The notes beneath the pieces are model-generated. The model ran no database searches and was not told where the DNA came from. It saw only the letters and a program-made list of their open reading frames with translations. The position numbers and the translations under genes are program-made. A stretch of DNA of 64,000 nucleotides, taken from the NCBI GenBank assembly GCA_022376465.1, contig JACDTU010000021.1, positions 62,001-126,000 of the forward strand, in the 5' to 3' direction. This document shows, piece after piece, positions 11,701 to 23,742 of this stretch. Every line of letters begins with the position of its first letter. The stretch's first letter is position 1. This stretch comes from Cubamyces lactineus. Taxonomy: Eukaryota; Basidiomycota; Agaricomycetes; Polyporales; Polyporaceae.

Positions 11701-13686
11701 TGGTGTGTATTAGGCCATGTAAGTTGATTCTCAGACTACCGGGGTGTATTCGGTGTGCAATCCCTTTGCCCACACGTGCCAAACTATCACTGTCGTACGC
11801 AATCCTTCGCCCGACGTTGCAGTCCTCGCCATACAAGGCCGGGAAGGCAGCCCGCCGCCTGGCGAGGCAAAGGAAGGTCGGGCGAGGCGATGGTAGATGG
11901 CGCGCGGTGAGGTACTGTCATACACGCCTCTCTCCTATGACAGGCAATGCATAACCGGCGCTTCCCAGGTAAGGAATGCAACGGATTCCGGGATTGCATT
12001 TCCTTGCATTCCGTTAGGCAGTACTTTACAAAATTTGCTGATGTGGGAGACGCGCTACTCACCCGTGGGAAGCGCTGGGTTCCATCTGTTGGCAGCGTAG
12101 CGGCGGCCGCAAGTATTAAATCGCAATCTCGGGGAGTATACCTCAAGTGAAGTCTCTCACCTGTATACTTCTTCTAGTATGGCTTTCAAATACGGCAGCG
12201 AGTCACGATCACCGAAGTCGGGGAGTCTGTCAACTCCAACAACTCGATCCATTTCCTCCTGAGCTTTGCGGAATACGTGAGGATTCCGAGCCATGTGCAA
12301 GATGAACATTTGGAGAGTGCTTCGACTCTACGACATTGTGGTGTAGGGATAGCGTGTCGAAAGAACGTTAGTGTCATAGAAGCCGCGATGTGTGAGCTAG
12401 CAACTGACCGTTTCAACACCAGCTGACACAGGGATAATAAGACAAGTCAATCCACTACTGATGACATACGTGTAAGTGCACGCACCTCCGTAAACGTTCG
12501 TTGCAAGGCCCTTGATATCGAGCTCTTCAAGCGCAGTGGGTTGCCCACCATACTCTGATAGCACAGACGCAAGGACGCAAGGTTGGGCCGTCCCAAGAGC
12601 CTGTCCAGGCCCTATGCGTCAGCTGATACGCACTCAACGAGCGATCAGTGAATAGAACCAACCATCTCCGATCGAACGAGATTATACCCGAAGGTGAGCC
12701 ATAAGTCAACATGCTGTCGTGCAATTTTGGCCTGCCGCTTGAAATGGGCATACGGAAACCACGCCGGAACGTGCTTCACTGGTATCAGTAGATCCACAGA
12801 TGAGGCTTAGAAGTCGTAGAATATGTAGGCTCGTTGAATACTCACGAATCGGGATGAAATCGACAAGCTTGCCTCCAGGAGTACCGGTGTTATTCGATTC
12901 CTCGATTCCTCGTTCTGCTACGCGCACCAGCTCATGGTCCAGGGAATCCACCTTCTTGCCATACAGCACCTCAGTCAAGATGATTGCGAAGTATCTATAC
13001 ATGGCGTCGTGTAAAGCAATTGTAAGCCGTCCAGGGTCTCGTTACTTACAAGTGCGTGTGGTCCATGAAACGATCTGGCGTTTGCAAGAGATTGCGCAGC
13101 AGAATGATGACTGCGCGACGTTGTAATTGCTGATAGCTTTGCAGCTTCTCCTTGCTATTGACACCATCGTAAAGCCATTTGCGAACCTTGCGAAACCGGT
13201 CGCCATATCCCAAGAAAGGGAGAGATCCTGCTTGTCCGACCCTACCGGCGCCTTGAGTTGAGTACGCTTCCGCATTTTACTCTGTCGTAGCACACTTACA
13301 TCTCACCAAAGAATATCATGCGAGGTCGGTCCGAATTACGCGCACTGCGTTTGTCTAGAATGTCTTTGGCGGATTCAATGGAGTTGAGGACGATCGCTGG
13401 CGTCCTGAAGAGCCTGAGGTACATGACGTCTCCTGGCCATGGTCAACTCGGGTCAGACTGGCGTTCAGTAGAGGAGATACAAAAGAGTACACGTACCGTA
13501 TTCCTTTCCCCATTCATACAATGCCTTCTCTAGGAACGTGTCTGGCACGTCCAACGCGTTGCCAAGGAAGGGGAGACCCTTCGGGCCTGGCGGGAGCTTG
13601 CGCCGTTCCCTGGATGCTTGCCATACGCTCGCGACGATGGAAAGCACGACGATCCCAATCAACTCCCACGACACAGTCAATGCCAT
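8734..13686 (-). CDS. Cytochrome P450 monooxygenase with a 2.7-kb intron (P450-4)
   Basis: Thirteen exons: 13497-13686, 13300-13432, 13050-13241, 12846-12994, 12663-12778, 12486-12600, 12409-12422, 12161-12327, 12063-12085, 9281-9362, 9083-9214, 8868-9011, 8734-8812; 511 aa. Motifs: anchor then LPPGPKG, AGVET at about 299-303, ExxR ending at R359, RWNP, SPERY, and FGFGRR/VCPGQ with Cys440. The two halves look like separate fragments, but donor (CACGG/GTGAGT) and acceptor (GTGAAG/CC) have matching phase at the exact place where P450-1, -2, -5 and -6 carry a 50-60 nt intron, and exon sizes match. I therefore read one gene with intron 9363-12062. Whether this intron is still spliced cannot be known from the sequence. 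Confidence 0.8.
9965..10232 (-). mobile_element. tRNA-derived SINE-like repeat, copy 1
   Basis: Read on the minus strand it starts with a tRNA-like head: A-box-like TGGCGAAGTGGT (10213-10224) and B-box GGTTCGACC (10173-10181). A body of about 200 bp follows, containing the palindrome TTGCAACCGCGGTTGCAA and ending near GGGTTGCAACCC. Copy 2 matches the body with roughly nine mismatches by eye, while the heads are more diverged. No poly-A tail is seen. Confidence 0.65.
10828..11096 (+). mobile_element. tRNA-derived SINE-like repeat, copy 2
   Basis: Plus-strand copy of the same repeat: A-box-like TGGTACAGCGGT (10835-10846), B-box GGTTCGACC (10879-10887), then the shared body ending in GGGTTGCAACCC near 11086. 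It faces away from copy 1 with about 600 bp between the heads. Confidence 0.65.
11114..11222. repeat. Short tandem repeat of about 30-bp units
   Basis: About three to four imperfect units of the pattern aaGTAAGtgcatatatgcacgcatacaac stand just after SINE copy 2. Confidence 0.6.
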
Positions 13687-14427
13687 CCGTCGAGCGAGGC
13701 CTAGGAAGAAGGGTGCTGCAATGGAACGCGAAGACCACTGACATTGCAGGACCTGGCGATTTATGGCGAACCTGATCGCGGTGCGCAGGCGGGCTCAGAG
13801 CGGAGGCAGGGAGAAGTGTTCTCATCGCTGGCGAACCAGGCCCTTTGCTGCCAAACAAAGCCTACATCACCTGGCTCATGAGTGTATGCAGAAGTCACGA
13901 AATGAGCTTCTAGATCCTTGGGTGGCGCAGTCTATCCTCCTCCTCTGACAGATGTATGGACTAGGCGATGCGGTCAAGCATGGATATGCATGTGGTGCGA
14001 GAATTAGTCTGTTGGCTTTGCAAGATCTTAGCACAGTCAAGCTCACTTTCCGGGATACGATACATCGACAGAAGCTTAGTGACTTTGCGAGTGGAGCGAA
14101 CACCAGAGTAGCCGGGCAGTCAAACGGAAGCCAAAGTCAACGATGTACACCGCCAAACGCCGATTCGCGTAGCCAAACCTTACTCCCAAAAAAGATATCG
14201 TTCTCAGGAGTCCCACCGTGTTCATCATCGCAGCTTCTCGGGGTGCCTGCATTCTGATGGGGCTGAAGTCATGAAGTTCCGATGCAACGCGATAGAAGAA
14301 CTGCGGATATACGAAAGCCGGAGTACGTGCCTGCACAACCCAACGAAGAATCCATGCCAAGAAACCTACCCCGTGGGCCCACCTATCCGCCGCTAGAGTC
14401 GCCATAACTGCTACTACAGCGAAACCC
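13687..14427. other. Intergenic, 741 bp, between P450-4 and P450-5
   Basis: It holds the P450-4 promoter and the P450-5 3' flank. A 109-codon minus-strand ORF at 14076-14405 has no recognisable family and I do not call it a gene. Confidence 0.5.
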
Positions 14428-16664
14428 TCACATGTCCAGATGGCTTATCAGGGCGGCCGCTTTATCCGAGCGAGGGCGAATATCGCAGGCAAACGGCGCC
14501 AGTTGACTGTGTGTTTGGGCGTCAGACTTGTGAGGGAGCTATGTCAAGGGCATGAGCTAACCTAGTAAAGCCGGGAAGGAACTTTGCGGGAGGAGTGATC
14601 TCGTTCCCTGCAGCGTCAACGGCCTTGTAAATGTCGAACAGTGCGACGATGTTTGCCATGGCAATCCAGACACTGGCATCCGCCAGGGGCTGTCCGGGAC
14701 AAATTCTACGAAGAGCTGAGCTTTGTTCTGCGTGGAAGGTTCAGGCAGTTGCGTGCGCGTACCTGCGTCCATACCCGAACACAAAGCTGCTCGGCAGCAG
14801 GATGTCGCGCTTCTCTTCATCAGAGACGAGGTAGCGTTCAGGTCGGAACTCCTCAGGATCAGGGAAGAATCTTGTGTCCCGAGTTATAGCCCTACAAGCG
14901 ATACGTCAGAAAACCGCTGACCTTATGAACAGTGAAGTCGCACCAAGTATTTGCAATCACCGTTGCACCAGCCGGGAGGTCGTAGCCGCGGTATTCGTCG
15001 TCGACCATGAGACGATGAGGGACGGCTGAGAAACATGTGAGCTTCGTATACGGTAATGTAGAGGATTCATTGGCATGTACCCATAGGCAGCGCCGGGTGC
15101 CAACTGGCGTGGTATTTGAGTTTAGTTGAGTTTCTTCGGGGGATCAGGTGATTGATCAGACTGACCGGAGCATTTCCTCAAAAACGGCGTTCAAGTAAGG
15201 AAGCGATTCGCGATCGCTGAAGTCTGGGACCCTGTCGTTACCGACCACCCCGTCCATTTCCTCCTGCGCTTTGCGTAGGACATGTGGGAATCGTGTCATG
15301 CAGAAGAGGAACATGAACAGAGTTCCACGGCTCTATAGGAAGGATTCAGTCTTGCAGCCTCTAGCGACGTCTAGGGCCACGTACCGTTTCCAGCCCAGCT
15401 ATCAGAGGCAGAGCGCCATGAGCATTGGGAGTGACGGTTCGATCCACAGCTAGCCAGTGTGCGACTTACCGTTGTAGACATTGAAACCGATACCCTTGAT
15501 TTCTCTCACATCTTCAGGCGGAGGGGGTCCGTTGTAGGTCGACATCACCGAAGTGAAAATGCACGGGGCAATTGTACCGGAAGCCTACACTTGGTGTCAA
15601 TCTCAGGCTCTGTCACGGAGTAGTCATCAACGCACCATCTCAGCGGTGGATCTGTTGTAAGGGAGCTCCTCCCAGTCTTTTATATGCTGGCGGCCGATCA
15701 ATGCTTTCGTCTTGTATCCGCCTCCCGGCAACCATCTCGGGAAGTATTTCACTACGAACGACACAGCAGAGTGGAACCTCAGCGGAGAGAGCGGCGCAAT
15801 ACAGCCGGTCGGATTCACTCACGGATAGGGAAGAAGTCGACGAGCAACGAGCCAGGACTGCCCGAGTCGTTACCGGCTTCGAGTGACAACTCAGCGACTC
15901 GAACAAACTCGTCATCCAAGGATGTTACTGGCTTTCCATACGTGACTTCCATTAGGATTGCCGCTAGATACCTACAGCGTAGTCAATAATATGACCTCAC
16001 CAATATCGGAAAAGCAGTAAACAACGCACAGATGCATGTGTTCTCGGAAGGCTTTGGGATTGTCCAGGAGGTTCCGCAACAACCTGCGAACCTCCCGGCG
16101 TTGCACGTCCCGGTATTCCATAAGGTTATTCTTGTTGGCAACACCGTCGTGCAGCCATTTACGATGCTTCCGCAACCTGTCCCCATACGGAATAGATACG
16201 AGTGCGGCTGTCTGCTCCATCCTATTGACAAACAAATGAGTGCACGCTGGTACCATCCCATAGAAATTGTCTCACACTTCTACAAGCAGAGTCATTCGCG
16301 GTCTATCTGAGTACTTCGCACTGCGCCTCTCTAGCACCTCTCGAATGGTCTCGAGAGAGTTGAGCACGATAGTGGGCGTCCGGAAGACCTTGAGATAGAC
16401 AATGTCTCCTGGGTGTTCCGCAGAAGGTGAGGAAGCAGAGATCAACCACAGAATTATGACCGACGCACCATACTGCTTGCCCCATTCTGCGAACTTCAGC
16501 TCCTGGAATGCGCCCGGTAGTTCGAGAACGCTTCCGAGAATAGGGAGCCCTTTGGGTCCTGGCGGCAGCCTTCGCCTTCGGTGGGTAATTATCGTCCTCA
16601 AGAAGAGGGGTACGAGGAGCGCGATCACCACAAATTGCCAGGTTATGGAAGAGGAGTCTGACAT
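14428..16664 (-). CDS. Cytochrome P450 monooxygenase (P450-5)
   Basis: Thirteen exons: 16469-16664, 16276-16408, 16030-16221, 15823-15971, 15636-15751, 15470-15584, 15385-15398, 15166-15332, 15081-15103, 14944-15025, 14763-14891, 14562-14705, 14428-14506; 512 aa. It starts MSDSSS with one membrane anchor, then LPPGPKG, helix-I AGLET at about 301-305, ExxR (EEMLR) ending at R361, RWHP, FRPERY and heme loop FGYGRR/ICPGQ with Cys441. All phases close and no stop is met. Exon lengths equal those of P450-2 and -4 except in exons 1 and 11. A TATA-like run lies about 70 bp upstream. It probably arose by tandem duplication with its minus-strand neighbours. The substrate is unknown. Confidence 0.9.
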
Positions 16665-17195
16665 CGTAAGGTGAAGTGAGGTGTCGAATCTGTTGTCAGT
16701 GGGAATGTTAGTGAGTGGCAGAACTTCCAAGGTAGTATATATATGCAGTATATTCTCGTTTGCCCAACGAACATGCAAGACAATATCGGGACTCTTTTGC
16801 GTGACTCTGGAACGGGGCCTCGGCACCGCTTCGCTTAGAGTGCGAGTGCAGAGCCGCTTCGAAGTAGCTCCACAGGCGCTCGCGGCTCGTCGAGTCCCGT
16901 GTCCGCACCGAGATGGACAACGACGATCCCCTAAATACAGCATAGCTTCGGAGGATCGGATTGCACATCGTGCAGGAAGCCGAATGTCTTCCAGTGCGGC
17001 ATGCACTGGTAGAGCGTCAGGCAGGAAGTGGCAGTTGGGGCACCAACTCTGCACACCGGTTGAGGCTCGCACGACCGGAGCGCTGGAGGGCACTTGCGGG
17101 CGCCCGGCGCACTTTCCTCGAAGATGCCGTGAATGGTGACTGGGCCGTTCTTATCCCGGAGGTATCGCTTCAGTCTGAGTCACATAGAATCATCG
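16665..17195. other. Intergenic, 531 bp, with P450-5 promoter
   Basis: A TATA-like run (tatatatat, 16736-16744) serves as the likely core promoter of P450-5. No gene is supported; the long minus-strand frame here is just open sequence upstream of the P450 start. Confidence 0.55.
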
Positions 17196-18966
17196 TCAGT
17201 GATAGTGAGTTCGTTCCTTCTGCGCTACACTACCGCGCTCCCATGGAAAGGGCGCCCTCTCGGCCTGCGCTGGCCTGACAAGGAAACGTATGTCGCCATC
17301 AGGCACTGATGTCCATGCACCCTTCGCGAACGAGAATAGGTCAGTAGAGGTACGCGAGGCACAGAGATCTTCACGAACTTCGAAGCGTTCCCCGTCAATG
17401 GTGACTCGACGGAGCCTAGGAGCAGTTTCCATAAGCAATTCGATGAAGGCAGGAGACGCGGCGGCCCGTCGTCTACGATTGCGTATACGGAGGTGGACTG
17501 TATGGAGCCTCTGCAAACTGTACGCCACAGAGTGGAACTCGTCCTAGGACATGTTGAGCTTCCATTTCTGCGCGTGCCAATTAACGATACTCACCACAGA
17601 GTCTTGCGATAGGCTCACGGAAAGTTCTTCAAGCGCAGTGCATAATCTGCACAGTGCCAGGAAGAGGCCTTTCCCGACAAAGCAATCGCGCATATCCAAG
17701 ATACGCAGCCGCGAGGCGTGCTTGAACGTAAGGTGCTCCACGAGCGGATCGAAACTCACGGCTGGTCCGAAGACCTCATTCTCACAGATGAGGCGGAGCG
17801 TCTCCAATGGCGAATGCGTAATAACACGTCGGATCCATCTGCAGAACCGATTCGCGTGTTCTCTTGTGCTGATGTTGGAGTAGTATACTGTAAGATGGCG
17901 CAAATGAGGAAGACGTGGTGTGATGGAGGGTCGCAATTGCTATATGCGCTCCCATCGTCAGCTTCCGAAAAGGATAAATGCCTAATGTTGGTGCGTACCA
18001 GGTAGTATCTGAATTCAAGTGATTGTAGTGATGAGAGCTCTTGCCAAACCTCGAACACATCGTTATCCGTGAGCGAGTATGAAAGTCCCAAAGCGAGCGT
18101 AGAGACGTTCTGTAAGTGGGGAATGAAGGAACGCAGAACGCCAGGGGTGACAGATCCGCAGCTATGCTATAATAGAACGATGTATTAATGAGATTCCAGG
18201 CACTTCATTCAACGAAGACTGTATAATACCGTCAAACGCAGCACCCTCAATGATCTCGAGAGCTCCCCTAGCCAATCAGGCAAGCGTTGCAAAATGGCTC
18301 GAGTTGGAGACTCGATCGTGAGCACTTCGAGATCGCGTAGCTCGACTAGGAGAGGTGCGTGCTTCTCATCGCAGCATGCTGCATTCACCGTTATGCTGCG
18401 TAGTAAGGCAAGCCGTGGTAACAAAGGCAAAATCTCGGCGAATACGCTCTCGTGATATTGCCTCGGAGCGAGTACGACCGTATGCAGGTTTGGCCAGCAC
18501 TCAATGGCGCCTCGCAGTTGGGCGTGAAACTTGTTGAGAGGAGGGGGTCTCGTTGACAGGTACCCTACACCAACGTTTAGCCAGTAGCAATATAACACTC
18601 GACTGTCCTGACTGGCTCACCGCTAACCTCTAGACGCCGAACTAATGGGGCGTTATGTGGCAAACGCGCGGAAGCAAAGAAGCCGTCCTATATCCCGGTG
18701 AGTTGAATCGCCACGGGTCATTGCTATTGAAGATGGTTATCCCAACTTACGCAGAAATCTTCTCGGTTTCTGCGGAGATCGAGGACCGGGCTGAACGCTG
18801 GCGAGTAGGTTACCTTGCGGTATAGGTACGTGATAGCTGCTTCTTTGAATGTCCTATTGACCAAAGAGCAGGCAAAGAGCACTGGATAGTCATCTCTGAT
18901 CCAGTCGAATACTAGCATCAAGACATCGTAAGACAGAACGGCGGTGTCGTTCGCAACGGCTTCCAT
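17196..18966 (-). CDS. F-box-like protein with LRR-like C-terminal region
   Basis: Model: 18751-18966, 18621-18687, 18230-18564, 17999-18166, 17595-17939, 17196-17543; 492 aa. The N-terminus (LSYDVLMLVFDWIRDD, then CSLVNRTF) is F-box-like; the rest has leucine-rich repeating patterns ending in a motif seen in large basidiomycete F-box families. Such proteins usually recruit substrates to SCF ubiquitin ligases. A stop codon seen in the unspliced frame at 17544-17546 lies inside a 51-nt intron (17544-17594) with GTGAGT and CTAG ends, so the gene is not broken by it. All junction phases agree. The product and its targets are not otherwise recognisable. Confidence 0.75.
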
Positions 18967-20795
18967 CCCGACGACGAAGCGACGACGAGGGTCGCCAGAG
19001 TTTCTTCCGTAGTGTGTGTTATCTATAAGTACGCTGTCCCGGTCCTGTATCGCGCTTGAGCTCCTTCCTAGATCTTTTTGCTAGATCTCTTTGAAGTCGT
19101 GGTCAGTCCTGTATCGTTGAGCATGAGACTGTTTAGAATGAGGAGTCACAGATCTTGCAGGGAAGGCGGAAAACGCCCGTCGCTGCTCGCTAGCACTGGC
19201 CCCCACGTGGCAGGCGCACAGCCACCGTCAGCGGTGCGCTCGTCTCGCTCAGCTTCGCAGTGGTACCGTCTGACGTTCAAGTCCAGTGTACTAGGTCAAG
19301 TTGGGTTCATCTAACGGCGGCTTCTCAATAATGTCATCGCCCAACCCGTGTCAATCGTAGTGAGTAATTTGCAAGCCACACATCATAGCTGCCCCTAACA
19401 CAAGCCCTTTCGCCAGACTGCGGCCTGGACATTTGCAAGTGCCCTATCCAAGCGATGGCGACGCTTTCTACAGAGCCATAGAATCACAATACTGCGCGCT
19501 ATATAGCATTAACGACGATCTGTACTACATAGGCATGTCCGTCATTAGTCGCAATCTCCGCTTGAAGGAAGCATGGATCGTCCTGTGGACCACACAATAG
19601 ATAAGCCGCAGTTCTGCGCATCCACCGCGAAAACTTGCACATGGCCTCCTAGCTTGCTGCTTTACCGTCCTTCTCCCTACGTTGACCTTTCCTGAACCTT
19701 GTCTCCTTCACCAAGACTCACACCATGATGACGGTAACAACGTTTACAAAACACTGTCAACAGATGAGAATGACTTTCATGTTATTGAATCTGGCCAATA
19801 CCCGCGCCTCGAGGAACTCCATGTCTACAACTATATTCCCCTGTTCGAAAACGAAGATGATCCAGTTCCGGCGCGGCCTAAGGGACCAGCCTTGGAGATG
19901 CCTGCAACCCTGCGCATCCTTTCTTGCCCCCGAGAGATCGCCTCCGGCATGAAGCTCGCTGGCAAGTTTACATCGCTCGGCATCACAGACGCGAAGAGAG
20001 ATGTCATGGACGATCTGGATACTCTCTCGCCACCGCTTAGCGAGCCTGCGTTTGAACAAGTAGCTAGGCACGCACTCCGGCATGGTGTGTCCCACTAAGA
20101 GGCTTCCGCTCCTCAGAATTCTTGACATACAAAATCGCGGCTATCGGGTACGTCTTCACCTCTCGAGCTGTAGTTCCTCTCAAATTACCTAGCAATATAG
20201 GAGCACGAGCTAAGGGCCAAACCATGCCGGCGGAGTGTCTTCCGCACAGCCTCGCTACGCGTCGGGGGCCACGCATTGGTACTCACGGCCGGAGCGATGA
20301 CGCCGTGACAAGATCAGGGACTTCGCAGACACTGTGCTTTACCGCGCGCGAGGCATCAAGACTGTTGTGTACAGATGGAGGAAAATAAAGGCATACGAAT
20401 GTACGTTGATTGGTGAAAAGCAACGCTATTGCGAAGCGCTCGCAAGCTCGACAGTCTCTGATGAATACGCGTGGTGAACAAGCGATGACGGGCATTAAAC
20501 CCCTCGTATTCTCTGCAATCTACAGCAATTAATCTCGTGGCGTATAGAGTTTCAAGGTGTAGGTGCTGCATAGCCCGCTTTAACACCGGTAGACCACAGC
20601 AGTCTTTATTAAAGTGAGTACCATAGCTTCCGTGAGTCCGAAGTCGAGAACCACAGGAGACCTGAACTCTGTGATCATGATTCATCCGTATTCTTACAAA
20701 TATCACGCACGTTGAACTTTCACTGTGCATCCACCTTGTACCCGACCCCCACCTCAGCTGGGGGGCGCTTAGCCGATGCCACCGGGCGCCTTACC
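18967..20795. other. Intergenic, 1.8 kb, with one doubtful ORF
   Basis: It holds the promoter of the F-box gene and of family member A. A plus-strand ORF at 19682-20098 (138 codons, starting MTFPEP) has an LRR-like patch (YPRLEELHVYNY) and might be a remnant of an F-box/LRR gene; I do not call it. Just before member A a short GC palindrome (20740-20764) is seen. Otherwise nothing. Confidence 0.45.
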
Positions 20796-21640
20796 ATGAT
20801 CAACTCGCTTTCTATCTTCAGGCCCTCTCTACCTTTCGACCTCCCCTCTACACTCGCGTCGTGGGATACTACTGGCGCAGATCACCCCGTTCCAAAATTC
20901 AGAGGCAAGCCGAAGCGCAACGACGATCCGACAATCGATGCATGGCTGAAACTCGTGAAGGAGGGGTGTATTGCACGGCGCGTCCCCAAGTCACGCCGGC
21001 CAGATGTAGCAAAACACTTCATGAGTAAGAAAGCGCGGTCGCGTGTTTTGGATGTCGAGAAGGTTATGCGTGTGGTGCGCGGCGAGAATTGGGAATGGCG
21101 CTGGAAGGACTTCAAGATTGCAGTCAGGAACATGGGCTGTAGGTGTCCCAGTCGCGCGTACCGTATCGTTGTGGAGAGACTGAATCGAGTATCCCTTGCA
21201 GGGAATGTCGTCGATTCAGAGACGCATGTGGTGAGCGTCGAGCGCCAGCCATCCTCTGGCTTTTGGCGGCTAGGCGGGAACGGCGAAGTTCACACCAGCC
21301 CCGTGACCTCGTCTAATTCTAGTACGTGTTAAATACTTGTGTGGGATGGAGAGGACCGGGATTTCTGACCTCTGGGTACTTAGACACCGGAACAAGGCTA
21401 CAGCGAATCACTGCACGAGTCCCAGTGTGGCTACTGTCAGCAACTGAAGCCCTCGCGACGTTTGTGAACGAGCATGCTGACGTCTTGAAGGCCATCGCCA
21501 CCATCCTCGTTGCGGTGGGGATGCTATGTTGTGGAGGCGACCCTGTCTCCGCTGCTATCGAGATTGCTGGGGCGGTAGGGGACCTGATGCGGGCGTTGGT
21601 GAGAACACGGAGAAGACGGGTCGAGTCGAAGTCAACTTGA
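20796..21640 (+). CDS. Unrecognised three-member family, member A
   Basis: Exons 20796-21138, 21202-21321 and 21384-21640; 239 aa. I do not recognise the family. The N-terminal ~114 residues are a conserved, basic, Trp-rich block shared with members B and C (pattern GC.xR.VP...VAKHFM..KAR, then WEWRWKDFKIA.RNMG), cut by an intron at the same codon (NMG/W) in all three. A short polar linker follows, then a hydrophobic segment beginning VPVWLLSATEAL with NEH, and a basic tail (RTRRRRVESK). There is no signal peptide. Member A has the shortest linker. It lies 0.8 kb upstream of B on the same strand. Confidence 0.75.
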
Positions 21641-22438
21641 TTACTATCGAGGGGTCGGAAACATCTTGTGCACCGATATTTTATAGAGGGGAATGGGCCT
21701 TTGTTCGCAATGTCAGAGATGAGAGCCAAGGACCAAATCAATGTCTGACATTACTCACGGTACTGGTGAGGCTCTACCCCGGAGCCAGCCATACGAACCC
21801 GCATCGGTCACTTAGTGGACACGGCGAGCTAGGAGGTGACCAAAAGAACCATCGGGGGTTAAAGTGCTGTACTGTGCGATCCACCCAGTCGTAGAGGTTG
21901 CACCCGCAACATCGCATAAAGGGTACAGGCCGCTCAACAATCACACGACGGGCATTACCCTGTTATCTTTGACAGAAAACGCAACAAAAAACATCGCCGG
22001 TGGTTACCTGTGCTCCAGATCTAAGTACCAAAAGCCGTCAAAAAGGCATTGAGAAGGCCCGTACACGTGACCTATCGCAGAAAAAGTACTAGGCAGGTAA
22101 CAACCGACTTCGCTTTTTCGTCGAGTTTTCTACCAAAGGTAACCGCGTAATGCCCGTCGTGTCAGCTTCCAGGCATTCAACACGCTCACGTGTTCAACGC
22201 GCACAAGGAAAGAGTACGACGCGCGCACCGACGGCCACGCGGTGTTCATTTCTGGGTCGGGACAATGGCCGCTCGCGGGCTTGTGGCTAAAATCCCGTAG
22301 CCGACGCCCGAAAGCGGAGGACAAAGAGCCATCGACGCCTATATCAACCCGCGCAGTCCGCCGAAGGGCATTCACCTCACATTACACCCACTTTGCCTTA
22401 GTCCTCCTGGTTCCGAGAACCCCTTGGGAGACAAAGTC
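21641..22438. other. Intergenic, 798 bp, between members A and B
   Basis: It should contain the promoter of member B. I see no gene, TATA box or repeat that I can defend. Confidence 0.5.
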
Positions 22439-23413
22439 ATGTTCGGCACGCTCTCAGCCTTTGGCGCGTCCCGCCCGTTCGACCTCGCCTCCGCTCTTGC
22501 ATCGTGGAGCGCGACCTCTCCGGACCACCCTGTTCCGGAGTTCAAAGGGAAGCCGAAACGAAAAGACGACCCCACGACCGAGACGTGGCTCGTGCTCGTC
22601 GAGAAGGGGTGTTACGCACGCAGTGTCCCGAAGGCCCACTGGCCTGCCGTGGCTAAGCACTTCATGGGCAAGAAGGCGCGTTCGCGGGTCCTACAAGTCG
22701 AGAAGATCATGCGGGCCTTACACGGAGAGCAGTGGGAATGGCGCTGGAAGGACTTCAAGGTTGCGGTGATGAACATGGGCTGTCAGTATCTTTGTTGTGT
22801 GTAGTAAGCAAGAGCGGGTGAGGCTTACCTTGAGGCAGGGACCATCGAGGAGACAAAGACACGCGAGGTCCACGTCGAACGCAAGTCTTCTGGCCTGTGG
22901 TGGATCGTTGGCGGCGGCAAAGACGAATCCGCGTCAGCTTCGGGAAGCGCGTCGAAGAACGGCAACGGAAAGGCTCCCCAACCTTCGAAGAAAGCCCTCA
23001 CCGACACGAGGGCCACCAACAAGCCCACCGCGAACAGCTCCTCTGGTTCGAAGCTGCTCAGCAAACCCGCTCCTGTCAAGGCTTCCGGACCGCCCAAGGA
23101 CCCGAAAGCTTCAGGCTCACGCACCGGGTCAATGTTCACTCTTCCCGCCTTGCCGTTCCTTCGCCCTACGCCGCAGCCGCAACAGACGATGCTTCAGACG
23201 ATCACGGCCCAGGTTCCGCTGTGGCTCCTCGCGGCCACCGAAGCGCTCTCGACGCTCTCGAACGAGCACCCGGACGTCTTCACAGCCGTCGCCGCCGCCC
23301 TGGTTGCCGTAGGCACGGTGAGCGGTGGTGGAAGCGCGGCGGTCGCTGCTATCGGAGAGGCAGCCGTGGTGATGGGACGCGCGCTGAAGAGTGCGCACGA
23401 CAGGTCGCATTAG
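22439..23413 (+). CDS. Unrecognised three-member family, member B
   Basis: Exons 22439-22781 and 22839-23413; 305 aa. The first exon is exactly as long as that of member A (343 nt) and ends at the same codon. The conserved block is followed by a short domain with SSGLWWIVGGG, a long Ser/Lys/Pro-rich linker (about residues 140-215), and the hydrophobic C-terminal segment VPLWLLAATEAL, NEHPDV, then an Ala/Val/Gly-rich stretch. The intron that splits the linker in A and C is absent here; the frame runs through. It ends 329 bp from the convergent member C. Function unknown; the C-terminal segment could associate with membrane (inference). Confidence 0.75.
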
Positions 23414-23742
23414 CACCCACACTTACCGATTGTTGGAGGGAAGAGATGTACGCTTGGGGCGACGCAGGACGTCATGCCCGTTGACAATTCGATGATGTAT
23501 GTATGTAACCAAAGTATAATATTCAAGAGTACCTGTTGGACATTGCAGTCAGCGACATGTGTTGATCGCGAACACAAGAGTAGTATGATGCCTACAACAT
23601 GGTCCACGGTCTCGAATGCCGTATCGTGTACAGAAAGAGAGTGAGGAATAATAATAGGTAAAAACTGTTGTACAACAAAGAGGTTGTCGATCCACGACCA
23701 TAAAAAGCCCTATGAGTACCGATGGGTCCACGTATGACGTCT
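23414..23742. other. Gap between convergent genes B and C, 329 bp
   Basis: The two 3' ends face each other here, so the UTRs probably come close or overlap. No other feature is seen. Confidence 0.5.

Larger units (their letters stand above)
9424..12043. mobile_element. Element with 28-bp inverted ends inside a P450-4 intron
   Basis: The ends at 9424-9451 and 12016-12043 are inverted copies starting catcagcaaatt, with 24 of 28 positions identical by eye. GC-rich subterminal stretches (9452-9610 and about 11800-11890) look loosely related. There is no transposase-sized ORF, so if it is a DNA transposon it is non-autonomous. I could not define a clean target-site duplication. It holds two SINE-like repeats and a short tandem repeat. 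Confidence 0.6.

Noticed and set aside
16272..17093. A 273-codon minus-strand protein
   Set aside because: It is P450-5 exons 1-2 read through an open intron plus open upstream DNA; the N-terminal half has no family likeness.
19682..20098. 138-codon ORF as a gene
   Set aside because: Only a weak LRR-like patch; no splice partners or homologous neighbour. Kept as a note in the gap entry.
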